Shown: positions 7,995-16,440 of the stretch, in pieces
Layout of the letters: every line of letters begins with the position of its first letter
Position numbering within the stretch: position 1 is the stretch's first letter
DNA from: Mycoplana rhizolycopersici
Lineage (GTDB): Bacteria; Pseudomonadota; Alphaproteobacteria; Rhizobiales; Rhizobiaceae
Length of the DNA stretch: 64,000 nt
NCBI RefSeq assembly: GCF_013378445.1
Contig: NZ_JABXYK010000005.1
Span: 186,001-250,000 of the forward strand
Direction: 5' to 3'
The notes under the pieces: model-generated
Seen by the model: the letters and a program-made list of their open reading frames with translations, nothing else
The model's database searches: none
Told to the model about the DNA's origin: nothing
Translations under genes and position numbers: made by a program

Positions 7995-8612
7995 TCACCG
8001 TGCCAGCTCCTTCAGGCCCAGCCGGATCAGCTTGGCGCTGTCGGCACCCTCCCCGCCGTTCTTGAGCGCCGCGGCGACGGCGTTCGCCGCCTGGTCACGT
8101 GAATAGCCGAGATTGGTGAGCGCAGAGACGGCATCGGCCACCGGTGCCGAGGCCACGCCCTCGCCGATCTCCTGTTTCAGCCCGATCGCGCCCGCAGCCT
8201 CGCCGGCAAAGGCCGGCGCCTTGTTCTTCAGTTCCGTGACGATCCGAACCGCGACCTTCGGGCCGACACCCGGGGCGCGCGAGACGGACGTCTTGTCCTG
8301 CAGCGCGATCGCGTTGGCGAGTTCGCCCGGCGTCAGCGTTGACAGCACCGCCAGCGCCACCTTCGAGCCCACCCCCTGCACGCTCTGCAGCAGGCGGAAC
8401 CACTCGCGCTCCAGTGCCGAAAGGAAGCCAAACAGCTTCAACTGGTCTTCGCGCACGTAAGTTTCGATGAAGAGCACGGCCGCCTCGCCTGCCGAGCCCA
8501 GCTTCGACAGCGTCCGCGCCGAGCAGAAGGCGACATAGCCGACCCCGTGCACGTCGAGGACCACGTGATCCTCGCCGATCTCGTCGATGGTGCCCTTCAG
8601 CTTACCGATCAT
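7995..8612 (-). CDS. ruvA: RuvA, Holliday junction-binding subunit
   Basis: 205 residues. RuvA tetramers bind four-way DNA junctions and load RuvB. The N-terminal OB domain ([12 protein letters not shown] onward) carries the usual acidic region, the middle has helix-hairpin-helix motifs ([15 protein letters not shown] and [13 protein letters not shown]), and the C-terminal three-helix domain III ([13 protein letters not shown]) contacts RuvB. It starts 13 bp after the second toxin gene and ends 54 bp before the first antitoxin gene, so it is flanked on both sides by toxin-antitoxin genes. Confidence 0.96.
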   Translation of the reverse strand: MIGKLKGTIDEIGEDHVVLDVHGVGYVAFCSARTLSKLGSAGEAAVLFIETYVREDQLKLFGFLSALEREWFRLLQSVQGVGSKVALAVLSTLTPGELANAIALQDKTSVSRAPGVGPKVAVRIVTELKNKAPAFAGEAAGAIGLKQEIGEGVASAPVADAVSALTNLGYSRDQAANAVAAALKNGGEGADSAKLIRLGLKELAR

Positions 8613-8625
8613 GGGGTCTTCCTGG

Positions 8626-9039
8626 TCATGGATGGGTCTCCGGGCAAATCAGCTCGACGGTAGGAAAGTATGCGCGGTAACCGGCGGGATCGCGGGTCAG
8701 GATGGTGTGTCCGCGCACCACTGCGTGTGCGCCGATCAGGAAATCCGGCAGGACCTTATCCCTTCGGCCGCCGTTGGCGCGATAGACACGGAACGCCTGC
8801 GCTGCAGCAAAGGCAGCCGACCATGGGAGCCCTTCGCGCATGAACTCCGGCTCGGGAAGAAGCGCCTCCACCTCTTCGGGCTTGTCGTAGCGAAAGGAGA
8901 ACTCCGAATAGATGATCTGGTTTATGACGACGCTGCCGCGCCGACCGGCAGCAAGCAATTGCCCCAGCGACCAGTCGCGCCAGTCGGGATCACGGACGGC
9001 GAGATCCACCAGCACGTTGGTATCGACCAGCGTCGCCAT
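8626..9039 (-). CDS. VapC-type PIN-domain toxin between ruvC and ruvA
   Basis: 137 residues, PIN-domain fold, clearly different in sequence from the other toxin of this operon. The acidic active-site residues are Asp6 (LVDTNVL), Glu46 (IYSEFSF), Asp99 ([10 protein letters not shown]) and Asp117 (LTRDPAGY). The DFLIGAHA and ILTRD motifs are typical of VapC proteins. The start overlaps the antitoxin stop by one base (TGATG). The stop is 13 bp before the ruvA start, so ruvA lies directly downstream in the same transcription unit. Confidence 0.9.
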   Translation of the reverse strand: MATLVDTNVLVDLAVRDPDWRDWSLGQLLAAGRRGSVVINQIIYSEFSFRYDKPEEVEALLPEPEFMREGLPWSAAFAAAQAFRVYRANGGRRDKVLPDFLIGAHAVVRGHTILTRDPAGYRAYFPTVELICPETHP

Positions 9040-9293
9040 CAGTCGCGATCCCTCGTGATGCGGGCGAGCGCCTCGGCATCGAGTGCCTGATCGCCGGTCC
9101 CCTCCAGACGCCGAAGTGCGCTCAAGAATCGATCAAGCCGCGCACGCTCTTCCGCCTCTCGCTTTCCATCCTTCGGGACGATCGTCAGCTTGCCTCCTTC
9201 GATAGCAAACACAACCTCGCTGTTCGGCTTGATGCCGACGAGTTCGCGCATGTCGCGCGGTATCGTTACCTGCCCCTTGGACGTGACGCGCAT
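9039..9293 (-). CDS. AbrB/MazE-type antitoxin paired with the second VapC
   Basis: 84 residues. MRVTSKGQVTIPRDMRELVG at the N terminus is the AbrB-type DNA-binding domain. The charged C-terminal half (KREAEERARLDRFLSALRRL) is a likely helix that blocks the toxin. The ATG at 9293 is preferred over the upstream frame to 9329 because AAGGAG lies 8-13 bases ahead of it and the family starts near this residue. It lies 61 bp downstream of the ruvC stop. A 15-bp palindrome precedes it and overlaps its ribosome site. Confidence 0.88.
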   Translation of the reverse strand: MRVTSKGQVTIPRDMRELVGIKPNSEVVFAIEGGKLTIVPKDGKREAEERARLDRFLSALRRLEGTGDQALDAEALARITRDRD

Positions 9294-9304
9294 GGCACCT
9301 TGCT

Positions 9305-9319
9305 CCTTACAATGTAAGG
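9305..9319 (-). promoter_or_regulatory. 15-bp palindromic operator candidate for the second toxin-antitoxin pair
   Basis: CCTTACA-A-TGTAAGG is a perfect palindrome with one central base, placed 12 bases upstream of the antitoxin ATG and containing its Shine-Dalgarno on the coding strand. It shares the CCTTAC/GTAAGG half-sites with the operator candidate at 7949-7973, although the spacing of the halves differs (1 versus 11 bases). Confidence 0.55.
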
Positions 9320-9354
9320 AATATTCCAACCATCAGAACAAGTCAAGAACAAAC

Positions 9355-9867
9355 CTATCCCGCAAGTGCCGCGATCCGTCCTTTCAGGCTCTGGCGGTTA
9401 TGCGCATGGCAGATGGCGATCGCCAGCGCATCGGCGGCGTCGTTGCCCTTGAATTCCGCCTTCGGCATCAGGACCTTCAGCATCAGATGGATCTGCTGCT
9501 TCTCGCCGTGGCCGACGCCGATCACCGCCTTCTTGACCGCGTTCGGCGCATATTCGGCCACCTTGAGCCCGGCCCGCGCCGGCACCAGCATGGCGATCCC
9601 GCGGGCCTGGCCGAGCTTCAACGTCGCCGTCGCATCCTTGTTGACGAAGGTCTGCTCCACCGCTGCTTCGTCGGGCTGATAGGAGTGGACGACGTCGGCG
9701 AGCCCGTCATGTAACTGGCAGAGCCGCGAGGCGAGGTCCATCTCGCCGTCCGAGGTGACCGTACCCGAAGCCACGAAGCGCAGCGAGTTTCCGAGCGTCT
9801 CGATGACGCCCCAGCCCGTGCGGCGAAGCCCCGGATCGATGCCGATGATGCGAATCGTGCCTTGCAT
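9355..9867 (-). CDS. ruvC: RuvC, Holliday junction resolvase endonuclease
   Basis: 170 residues. RuvC is a dimeric, metal-dependent nuclease that cleaves Holliday junctions symmetrically. The RNase H-like catalytic acids are visible: Asp11 (IGIDPG), Glu71 (AAVEQTF), Asp143 and Asp146 ([14 protein letters not shown]). It is the first gene of the operon ruvC - antitoxin - toxin - ruvA - antitoxin - toxin - ruvB. The ATG at 9867 gives the usual short leader before the first beta strand. Confidence 0.96.
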   Translation of the reverse strand: MQGTIRIIGIDPGLRRTGWGVIETLGNSLRFVASGTVTSDGEMDLASRLCQLHDGLADVVHSYQPDEAAVEQTFVNKDATATLKLGQARGIAMLVPARAGLKVAEYAPNAVKKAVIGVGHGEKQQIHLMLKVLMPKAEFKGNDAADALAIAICHAHNRQSLKGRIAALAG

Positions 9868-10025
9868 TGCGAAATCCTATTGCCGACGACGCGAACCTGC
9901 CAGTGAAATGTGAACAAAAGCAAAACATCCACAATCACCCGGCTTCCGTATCGATCGGTTCTTGGATTTCAAGAAATTGAACCTACATGGAACGACATTC
10001 AGATTCGCTCATACTGAGGTCCGTC

Positions 10026-11063
10026 ATGGCGCCCTTTTCCATCCTCGATCTTTCCCCCGTCATCGAAGGCGGCACCGTCGCCCAGTCGCTGGCCAATTCG
10101 CGACAGTTGGCGCAGGAGGCGGAAAAGGAAGGCTACCAGCGCTTCTGGCTCGCCGAGCACCACGGCATGCGCGGCATCGCGAGCGCGGCCACCGCTCTGG
10201 TGATCCAGCATGTTGCCGCGGGCACGGAGACGATCCGCGTCGGTTCCGGCGGCATCATGCTGCCCAACCACTCGCCCCTCGTCATCGCCGAGCAGTTCGG
10301 CACGCTCGAGGCACTCTTTCCCGGGCGCATCGATCTCGGGCTCGGCCGCGCGCCGGGCACCGACATGAATACCGCGCGGGCCCTGCGCCGCAATCTCGAG
10401 ACCTCCGCCAACAACTTTCCCCAGGACGTGGTCGACCTGATGGCGCTGATGGGCCCGGTCCAGCCCGGCCAGCAGATCGTCGCCGTGCCGGGCGCGGACA
10501 GCAACGTTCCCGTATGGCTGCTGGGCTCCAGCCACTACTCCGCCCATCTCGCTGGCATGCTCGGCCTGCCGTTTGCCTTCGCATCCCATTTCGCGCCCGA
10601 CATGCTGCTGTCGGCACTCGAGATCTACCGCGAACGCTTCACCCCGTCCCAATATCTCGACAAGCCGCATGTCATGGTCGGCGTCATGGGCGTTGCCGCC
10701 GATACGGATGCCGAGGCACAACATCTCTTCACGTCCATGCAGCAGTCCTTCGTGACACTGCGGCGCGGCGCACCGACGGTGTTCCCGCCACCCGTCGAAA
10801 GCATGGACGGTCTCTGGAGCGAGACGGAGAAGATCATGGTCGATCACACGCTTCAATACGCCGTGGTCGGGGGGCCGGACACCATTCGCGACCAGATCGC
10901 CGGTTTCCTCGAAACCACCAAGGCCGACGAGCTCATCATCTCCATGCCCGTCTACCACATGGAGGCGCGGCTGAAATCTGTCCGGCTTTTTGCAGAAGCC
11001 CAAAGGACACTTGCAGGGGCCGCATCAGCCGGAAGCGGCGCCTCGGGTCATGCCGTTCCGTAG
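10026..11063 (+). CDS. LLM-class flavin-dependent oxidoreductase (luciferase-like monooxygenase)
   Basis: 345 residues, bacterial luciferase-like fold using reduced FMN or F420. The N terminus has LDLSPVIEG, followed by [10 protein letters not shown] and VRIGSGG-like sequence ([13 protein letters not shown]) and [14 protein letters not shown], which place it in the subgroup of E. coli YhbW-like proteins. The substrate cannot be told from sequence. The ATG at 10026 ([10 protein letters not shown]) was preferred to an upstream ATG at 9987, whose extra residues are not family-like. The last 16 bp overlap, tail to tail, the convergent membrane-protein gene. Confidence 0.88.
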   Translation: MAPFSILDLSPVIEGGTVAQSLANSRQLAQEAEKEGYQRFWLAEHHGMRGIASAATALVIQHVAAGTETIRVGSGGIMLPNHSPLVIAEQFGTLEALFPGRIDLGLGRAPGTDMNTARALRRNLETSANNFPQDVVDLMALMGPVQPGQQIVAVPGADSNVPVWLLGSSHYSAHLAGMLGLPFAFASHFAPDMLLSALEIYRERFTPSQYLDKPHVMVGVMGVAADTDAEAQHLFTSMQQSFVTLRRGAPTVFPPPVESMDGLWSETEKIMVDHTLQYAVVGGPDTIRDQIAGFLETTKADELIISMPVYHMEARLKSVRLFAEAQRTLAGAASAGSGASGHAVP

Positions 11064-11707
11064 ACGATAGCCACGGCCGCAAGCAGCATCAGGGCGAGGC
11101 CTTCCAGAAACGTCACGAGGACGGTGACGAAGGCCCGCCCGGTCGGCATCCCGAGATCCGCCTTGAACCAGCGGGTCTCGACCGCGAGATACCAGACAAC
11201 GACCGCCGCGATGAGTGCCGGTCCTGCCATCGCAGTCGCGGCCGTATCGATCCTTCCGATCTGTCCTGCAACGCTGACGCCAAGCGCAAAGGGCGCGGCG
11301 ACGTAGCACTGACTGTAGAACGGTGCTCGCAGCGTCTCGCGGTCGATGGCGATCTTGCGGCGACGCAGCAACCGGACCGACATCAGGAGCGGAAAGAGGC
11401 TGAACAGAATTGCCCGGAAGATGAGCAGGTTGGAATCACTCGCCAACATCGTTGGCCTGATCCATGTCGCCTCCCATCTTGCAAGCATCATCTCACTGCC
11501 ATGGGCTATGAAGAGGCTGAGGAGCAAGAAGAGCGGCGGACTCAGCGTCTCCGTATATTGCTCCGGCGGGTCGTCGATGAGTTCGCTGTCCGCATATCGC
11601 ATCATCGCCTTGGGATGGCGGATCGATCGCCACATCGTCACCGGATAGAACACCAGCCACGAGACAATCTCGTAAAGCAGTTCGTCCAGCGATTTCAGAA
11701 ACTTCAT
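11048..11707 (-). CDS. Polytopic membrane protein of unknown function
   Basis: 219 residues. I do not recognise a named function. The N-terminal 60 residues are mostly soluble, with a hydrophobic stretch around [10 protein letters not shown]. There are then about five hydrophobic segments (near residues 52-70, 90-110, 128-150, 155-175 and 190-215), with the basic loop [13 protein letters not shown] between them. The layout resembles small Yip1-type or permease-like proteins. The ATG at 11707 is taken because codons upstream of it read as non-coding. It converges on and overlaps the oxidoreductase gene by 16 bp. Confidence 0.7.
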   Translation of the reverse strand: MKFLKSLDELLYEIVSWLVFYPVTMWRSIRHPKAMMRYADSELIDDPPEQYTETLSPPLFLLLSLFIAHGSEMMLARWEATWIRPTMLASDSNLLIFRAILFSLFPLLMSVRLLRRRKIAIDRETLRAPFYSQCYVAAPFALGVSVAGQIGRIDTAATAMAGPALIAAVVVWYLAVETRWFKADLGMPTGRAFVTVLVTFLEGLALMLLAAVAIVYGTA

Positions 11708-11802
11708 AAGATCCACGCAGCACCCCCGTGCGCGATCACCGAACAGCGACCATAATTCGCATTCGCGGCGGCGACAAGTCGCCCGTTCCGGCAGACAAAG
11801 AA

Positions 11803-11866
11803 GGGGCCGCCGTGGCAGCCCCGTCAAAAATGCATTAGCCGTCGGCGGGCAATCAAAGCCCGCCGA
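11803..11866 (-). terminator. Candidate terminator hairpins downstream of yebC
   Basis: Two stem-loops lie just after the yebC stop. TCGGCGGGC (11842-11850) pairs with GCCCGCCGA (11858-11866), a 9-bp stem. GGGGC (11803-11807) pairs with GCCCC (11818-11822) and is followed on the minus strand by TTCTTT. The second has the better U-rich tail. Confidence 0.45.
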
Positions 11867-11879
11867 AAGACGCCGGTCA

Positions 11880-12626
11880 TCAGGCCGAAAGCTTCGCCAT
11901 GACTTCGTCGGAGACTTCGAAGTTCGAATAGACGTTCTGCACGTCGTCGTCGTCTTCCAGGGTGTCGATGAGCTTCATCAGCGACTGCGCCTTCTCCTCG
12001 TCGACCGGCACGGTGTTCTGGGCCTTCCAGATCGCCTTGACGGTCTCGGCTTCGCCGAGCGTCGCCTCCAGGGCCTTGGAGACCTCGCCGATGCTCTCGA
12101 AGGCGCAATAGATCGTGTGGACCTCGTCGTCGGTCTCGACATCATCGGCGCCTGCTTCGATCGCCGCTTCCATCACGGTATCGGCGTCGCCGGCCGACAG
12201 CTTGTAGGTGATCTCACCGACGCGGTCGAACGAGAAGGAAACCGAGCCGGTTTCGCCAAGCGCGCCGCCCGCCTTGGTGAAGGTCGATCGGACGGAAGAT
12301 GCCGTACGGTTGCGGTTGTCGGTCAGCGCCTCGACGATGACGGCCACGCCTGCCGGGCCGTAGCCCTCGTAGCGGACTTCCTCGTAGTTCTCCGCGTCGC
12401 CGCCGGAAGCCTTCTTGATCGCCCGCTCGATGTTGTCCTTCGGCATCGACTGCGCCTTGGCGTTCTGGATCGCCAGACGCAGGCGCGGATTCATCGTCGG
12501 ATCCGGCATGCCGGCCTTCGCGGCGACGGTGATCTCGCGTGCGAGCTTGGAGAACATTTTCGAGCGCACTGCATCCTGGCGCCCCTTGCGATGCATGATG
12601 TTCTTGAACTGTGAATGGCCTGCCAT
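11880..12626 (-). CDS. yebC: YebC/PmpR-family protein (TACO1 type)
   Basis: 248 residues, the normal length. The N terminus [19 protein letters not shown] and the later [14 protein letters not shown] and [14 protein letters not shown] are diagnostic of the family, which includes transcription regulators and ribosome-associated proteins that help translate proline-rich stretches. The ATG at 12626 follows AGGGG; the longer frame to 12674 lacks family residues. In rhizobia yebC regularly lies near ruvCAB, as it does here. Confidence 0.93.
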   Translation of the reverse strand: MAGHSQFKNIMHRKGRQDAVRSKMFSKLAREITVAAKAGMPDPTMNPRLRLAIQNAKAQSMPKDNIERAIKKASGGDAENYEEVRYEGYGPAGVAVIVEALTDNRNRTASSVRSTFTKAGGALGETGSVSFSFDRVGEITYKLSAGDADTVMEAAIEAGADDVETDDEVHTIYCAFESIGEVSKALEATLGEAETVKAIWKAQNTVPVDEEKAQSLMKLIDTLEDDDDVQNVYSNFEVSDEVMAKLSA

Positions 12627-12815
12627 GGCACCCCTGCACTTGTTTGATGCGCCAGCGACTGCATCCTTGAGCAAGGCCGCGCGCAGTTTTCTGTTCGGGA
12701 GCGAACCTATCCGCGTCCAGTCCGGCCGGTAGCTCCGATGTAGGAAATGGCCGCCTTATAGTTTTTATGAAGCGCGCCGTCCAGCAGGGACGACGAAATC
12801 CTCTGACGATGGGCC

Positions 12816-13652
12816 TCACACGCCGCGCAGCACGACGATCGTCGGCCGTTTCGGCAGCGTACGGATCGAGACGTCGATTTTTGCATCGTCGGCAAAGGAA
12901 ACGTCGAACCCCTCGCCGAACATCGACAGGAAACGGTCGATCGGCGGGCCGCGCCTGTGCATCGGCAGGATCAGGGCCGACCGCAGTCGCTCCACCACGA
13001 CGCTCATGCTCTCCGCGCCCATCGTAAGCCCGCCGTCCACCGGCACCATCAGCACATCGAGACGGCCGATCTCCGCATACTGCTTTTCCGTCAGTTCGTG
13101 GTGCAGGTGGCCGAGGTGGCCGATGCACAGGCCGGCCACTTCGAAAATGAAGATCGAATTGCCGTTCGCCTCCATAGCGCCTGTGAAGCTGCGAATGTCA
13201 GTCGGAACGTTCCGGATATAGGCATCGCCGGCCACGACATCATGGTCGGCCGGCTCGCCGTCGTCCCGCCATCCGTGCAGCACGTGCGCGATGTCGGGAT
13301 CGGGTGTCAGCGTGTAGTGGCTGGAATGCGCCTTGTTCATCGTCACGACGGTGGGAAGCGAAGGCGGCTTGTACCAGCCATTGTAGTCGGTCGCGATCCT
13401 GATGCCGCCCGGCGTCTCCAGGAAGAAGGTCGAATGGCCGAGATAGGTGATCCTCACCGTCCCTTCGGCCGGCACCTCGGCCATCTTGACGTCCGACCCG
13501 GAGAAGCTGGCGAACGTGACCTGCGGCAGGGCCTGCGCGATCATCTGGCACTGGCTGACGGGCAACTCCGCTTCCTGGGCAGCGGATATTCGCGGTGCCA
13601 GCACGGCGAAACCAGATAGCGAAAGGACAAACAGAACGACCCGGGCATGCAT
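12816..13652 (-). CDS. Exported metallo-beta-lactamase-fold hydrolase-like protein
   Basis: 278 residues. A signal peptide occupies about residues 1-25 (hydrophobic VVLFVLSLSGFAVLA, cleavage near SAAQEA). The mature part has ITYLGHSTFFLETPGG, the opening strand of COG2220/UlaG-like metallo-beta-lactamase folds, then IATDYNG and a His-rich GHLGHLHHEL segment. The usual HxHxDH metal motif is replaced by NKAHSSHYT, so metal binding may differ. It is probably periplasmic with unknown substrate. The ATG at 13652 follows GGAG at 8 bases. It is divergent from the flavin-binding gene at 13831. Confidence 0.75.
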   Translation of the reverse strand: MHARVVLFVLSLSGFAVLAPRISAAQEAELPVSQCQMIAQALPQVTFASFSGSDVKMAEVPAEGTVRITYLGHSTFFLETPGGIRIATDYNGWYKPPSLPTVVTMNKAHSSHYTLTPDPDIAHVLHGWRDDGEPADHDVVAGDAYIRNVPTDIRSFTGAMEANGNSIFIFEVAGLCIGHLGHLHHELTEKQYAEIGRLDVLMVPVDGGLTMGAESMSVVVERLRSALILPMHRRGPPIDRFLSMFGEGFDVSFADDAKIDVSIRTLPKRPTIVVLRGV

Positions 13653-13830
13653 CTTTGCGGCTCCGACCATCGACCGGGCGAACTATGCCCGTCGTTTTCC
13701 CTCTGGTCGACCCTCGCCACGCGCGCGTCGTTCACAATGCCGTCACCGCCCAGGCAGCGTCGGCCGGAACAATGGGACAAGGGGGACGTTGTCTTCGCAC
13801 GAACCGTAACGGCAAAAGGAGAGCAATGCG

Positions 13831-14370
13831 ATGCCAAGCCTCGCAGAAGCCCGTGTCAACCCGAAAAAGCAGCTGTTCGACGAAATCGACCGGATCCATG
13901 CCGGCATGCTGGGGCTGGAGAACGACCGCATGCACATGCAGCCCATGGCCCCTCATCTGGACCGGGAGGCGGCCACCATCTGGTTCTACACGAAGACCGA
14001 CACCGATCTGGTGGAAGCGATCGGCGTGGGCGCCAGGGCGCATTTCTGCGTCGTCGGCAAGGACCACGACTACCACGCCTGCCTCGTCGGCCGGGCGACG
14101 GTGGAAAGGAACCCGGTGAAGATAGACGAATACTGGAACTCCGTCGTCGAAGCCTGGTTCGACCACGGCAAGCAGGACCCGATGCTAACTATGCTGGCGC
14201 TCCGGCTGGATGATGCCGCCATCTGGGCCTCAACGGGAAGCACGCTCAAGTTTGGCTGGGAGATCGCCAAGGCGAACTTCAATCCGGACGAAGAGCCGGA
14301 CGTGGGCGTACGCGCCCACGTGGTTTTCGGCGACACGCCAGGAGAGATCCGGCGCCAGTGGCTGAGCTAA
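13831..14370 (+). CDS. Pyridoxamine 5'-phosphate oxidase-family flavin-binding protein
   Basis: 179 residues, split-barrel FMN-binding family related to general stress protein 26. Recognisable parts are the start of the barrel (MAPHLDREAATIWFYTKTDT), FCVVGKDHDYHACLVGRATV and the WFDHGKQDP segment that precedes the C-terminal strand in this group. The reaction is unknown. AAAAGGAG lies 9-16 bases before the ATG. The gene converges on ymdB, with a shared hairpin between them. Confidence 0.82.
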   Translation: MPSLAEARVNPKKQLFDEIDRIHAGMLGLENDRMHMQPMAPHLDREAATIWFYTKTDTDLVEAIGVGARAHFCVVGKDHDYHACLVGRATVERNPVKIDEYWNSVVEAWFDHGKQDPMLTMLALRLDDAAIWASTGSTLKFGWEIAKANFNPDEEPDVGVRAHVVFGDTPGEIRRQWLS

Positions 14371-14382
14371 CAACATGAAGGA

Positions 14383-14406
14383 GGTGGCGGGAACCATTCC
14401 GCCACC
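14383..14406. terminator. Hairpin between convergent genes (bidirectional terminator candidate)
   Basis: GGTGGCGG (14383-14390) pairs with CCGCCACC (14399-14406) around an 8-base loop, between the convergent flavin-binding gene and ymdB. The flanks are moderately T-rich in both directions (CATGCTTGTT and CATGTTGTT), so it may serve both genes. Confidence 0.55.
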
Positions 14407-14417
14407 CTCATGCTTGT

Positions 14418-15242
14418 TCAGTTCCAGAAGGACGGAATTGTCTCCGCAAGCCGGGGCCCAAGCCTGAGCGGCGCAACCTTCTCGGCAAGACCGGTGCGGT
14501 CGGAGATTTCCACTCCGACGCCGCAGATGGTCGCCGGGCCGTTCGCCGCTTCGAACCGGCCCTTCGGCATCTTCGAGATGAAGCGGTTCAGCGGTTCTTC
14601 CTTGTCCATGCCGAGCGAACTGTCATAGTCGCCGCACATCCCCGCATCCGACATGTAGGCGGTGCCGCTGTTGAGGATCTGGCAGTCGGCGGTCGGCACA
14701 TGCGTGTGCGTGCCGACGACGAGGCTGGCGCGGCCATCGACGAAGTGGCCGAAGCACTGCTTCTCGCTCGTCGCCTCGGCATGAAAATCGAAAACGATCG
14801 CATCGGCCTGCTCGCCGAGCGGGCAGGACGCAAGGATCGCCTCGCCGGCCTTGAAGGGGTCGTCCAGTTCGGGGTGCATGAACACGCGGCCCATGATGTT
14901 GGCCACCAGAACGCGTGCACCGTTGCGGGCGAAGAACAGGTTGGCCCCCTTGCCGGGCGTGCCCGCCGGATAGTTCGCCGGACGCAGGAACTGGTCGTGG
15001 CGGCCGGCAAACGTGACGGCCTCCTTCTGGTCCCACACGTGGTTGCCGGTGGTGACCACGTCGGCACCGGCATTGATCGTTTCCTGAAAGATGTCCTCGG
15101 TGATGCCGAAGCCGCCGGCCGCATTTTCTCCGTTGACGATCACGAAGTCGAGCTTGAGGTCCGAGATCAGGCCGGGCAGCCGTTCCCAGACGGCGGTCCG
15201 CCCGCTCTTGCCCACCATGTCGCCCAGAAAGAGAAGCCGCAT
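14418..15242 (-). CDS. ymdB: YmdB-like metallophosphoesterase (TIGR00282 family)
   Basis: 274 residues. A calcineurin-like fold with LFLGDMVGKSGR at the N terminus, VNGENAAGGFG, GNHVWDQKE and GTHTHVPTAD, which provide the metal ligands. The C-terminal SLGMDKEEPLNRF is also conserved. The Bacillus subtilis homologue is a 2',3'-cyclic-nucleotide phosphodiesterase that affects motility and biofilm decisions; the role in alphaproteobacteria is less clear. Its ATG overlaps the fthC stop by one base (TGATG), so it is the second gene of an fthC-ymdB unit. Confidence 0.92.
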   Translation of the reverse strand: MRLLFLGDMVGKSGRTAVWERLPGLISDLKLDFVIVNGENAAGGFGITEDIFQETINAGADVVTTGNHVWDQKEAVTFAGRHDQFLRPANYPAGTPGKGANLFFARNGARVLVANIMGRVFMHPELDDPFKAGEAILASCPLGEQADAIVFDFHAEATSEKQCFGHFVDGRASLVVGTHTHVPTADCQILNSGTAYMSDAGMCGDYDSSLGMDKEEPLNRFISKMPKGRFEAANGPATICGVGVEISDRTGLAEKVAPLRLGPRLAETIPSFWN

Positions 15243-15877
15243 CAGCCCTGTCCACCTTGTTCGTTGAATATGCGAAAGCCGTCTTCCGTCAGAACCGCGT
15301 CGAGCGCCACGTCATGCGGCTCGAAGGGCACCTCCGCCACCTCCTGGCAGGCAAAGGCGACACCGATCAGTCGCGGCGTCAGCCCCTTTGCGCGCAACCG
15401 GTCGATGGCACGGTCGTAATGTCCGGCGCCATAGCCGATCCGGTGGCCGTTCCCGTCGAAGGCCGAAAGCGGAACGAGCAGGATATCGGGATCGAGCAAT
15501 TCGGCTTCCGGACCCGGCCCGGTCGTGCCGAATCCCGTCTTCACCATCGGCGCCCCGCGCACGAGCTCGCGAAAGACGATCGTTTCCCGATCCAGCACCA
15601 CCGGCAGGCTGAGGCGGGCGCCGCGCTCGGCAAGCCTCGCCATCAGCGGACGAATGTCGGCCTCGGAACGAATCGGCCAGAAGCCGGAAATGACGGCGCC
15701 CGGCTCGAAGGCGATCACTTCGCCGGCATGATCGGCCATGGCGAGGCTTCCTTCGATACGGGCCTGCGTCGTCATGGCGTCTCGCAGCGCAAGCTTCTCG
15801 TTGCGCAGCTGCGCCTTCTTCTCTTTGGGCGTCACGTTGAGCGTCACGCGGTTCTCCGTGCCTGTTTCCCCTCCCAT
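15242..15877 (-). CDS. fthC: 5-formyltetrahydrofolate cyclo-ligase
   Basis: 211 residues. Converts 5-formyl-THF to 5,10-methenyl-THF using ATP, returning stored folate to one-carbon metabolism. TPKEKKAQLRNEKLALRD is the usual N terminus, ILVPLSAFDGNGHRIGYGAGHYDR is the signature around the ATP/folate site, and GVAFACQEV follows. The ATG at 15877 gives a normal length; the frame continues open to 16063 but without homology, and the ribosome site at 15877 is weak, so the start is less certain. In most proteobacteria this gene follows zapA and the 6S RNA; here about 10 kb separates them. Confidence 0.92.
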   Translation of the reverse strand: MGGETGTENRVTLNVTPKEKKAQLRNEKLALRDAMTTQARIEGSLAMADHAGEVIAFEPGAVISGFWPIRSEADIRPLMARLAERGARLSLPVVLDRETIVFRELVRGAPMVKTGFGTTGPGPEAELLDPDILLVPLSAFDGNGHRIGYGAGHYDRAIDRLRAKGLTPRLIGVAFACQEVAEVPFEPHDVALDAVLTEDGFRIFNEQGGQG

Positions 15878-16138
15878 AGCGCCAAGAACATGCCGCCCGC
15901 AACCATGCCTGAAAAGTGCAGTCGCCGCCGCCAACGGCCGTCGACCCCGGCGAAACGCACGTCGCCCCAATTTGGAACACGCTTCGCGCAAGCGATAAGG
16001 AGGCGCCGGAGGTGCTGGAAATCCAGCCGCATCGGTCGGCGGCAGGCTTCGGCCACCTACCATTTCACTAAGGTTTAATAAAGTATTTCAGCACGTTCGG
16101 GTGGTCGAAAGCGCGCGACCACTTTATCACCGCCGCCC

Positions 16139-16378
16139 ATGTCCACCGCCGACCCCCGATTCGCACGCCATCGCACGCTGGCGCCGCCCGACCTATCGCC
16201 CATCGAGCTACGCTGCCTTTCGCTTGCCGCTGAAGGAAAGACGGCAGACCAGATCGTGATCGAAACCGACCTGCCGCTTGTGCGTGTGAGCTGTGCGCTG
16301 ATGCAGGCGATCGAGAAACTCGGCACCCGCAACATCACCGCCGCCATTTCGCGCGCGGCCCTTTTGAGGCTCATCTAG
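16139..16378 (+). CDS. Small LuxR-type helix-turn-helix protein
   Basis: 79 residues made almost entirely of a GerE/LuxR-type DNA-binding domain: LSPIELRCLSLAAEGKTADQ (scaffold plus first helices) followed by RVSCALMQAIEKLGTRNITAAIS (recognition helix and dimerisation helix). There is no receiver or ligand-binding domain, so it is either a stand-alone regulator or controlled by dimerisation with another protein. Single-domain LuxR proteins of this size are common in rhizobia. It converges on the sorC-type gene, with a repeat in between. Confidence 0.75.
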   Translation: MSTADPRFARHRTLAPPDLSPIELRCLSLAAEGKTADQIVIETDLPLVRVSCALMQAIEKLGTRNITAAISRAALLRLI

Positions 16379-16379
16379 G

Positions 16380-16440
16380 GTCGCGCAAAAGTGTGCAGCG
16401 GCTTTGCGTCAACGACATGCGCAAGAACAAAGACCTCAGG
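16380..16440 (+). repeat. Copy A of a dispersed rhizobial intergenic repeat (truncated)
   Basis: Matches the element at 58366-58424 over about 60 bases. The most similar part is CGACATGCGCAAGAACAAAG (16413-16432) against CAACATGCGCAAAACAAAG (58397-58415). Its right end runs into the last codons of the SorC-family gene, so the palindromic right part seen in copy B is missing here. Confidence 0.6.

Noticed and set aside
9962-11755. 597-codon plus-strand open frame overlapping the luciferase-like gene
   Set aside because: Different frame of a well-supported gene; product is Arg/His-rich and not family-like.
15878-16080. 6S RNA immediately upstream of fthC
   Set aside because: This is a common position in other bacteria, but I find no closing stem or promoter here, while the interval after zapA has both.
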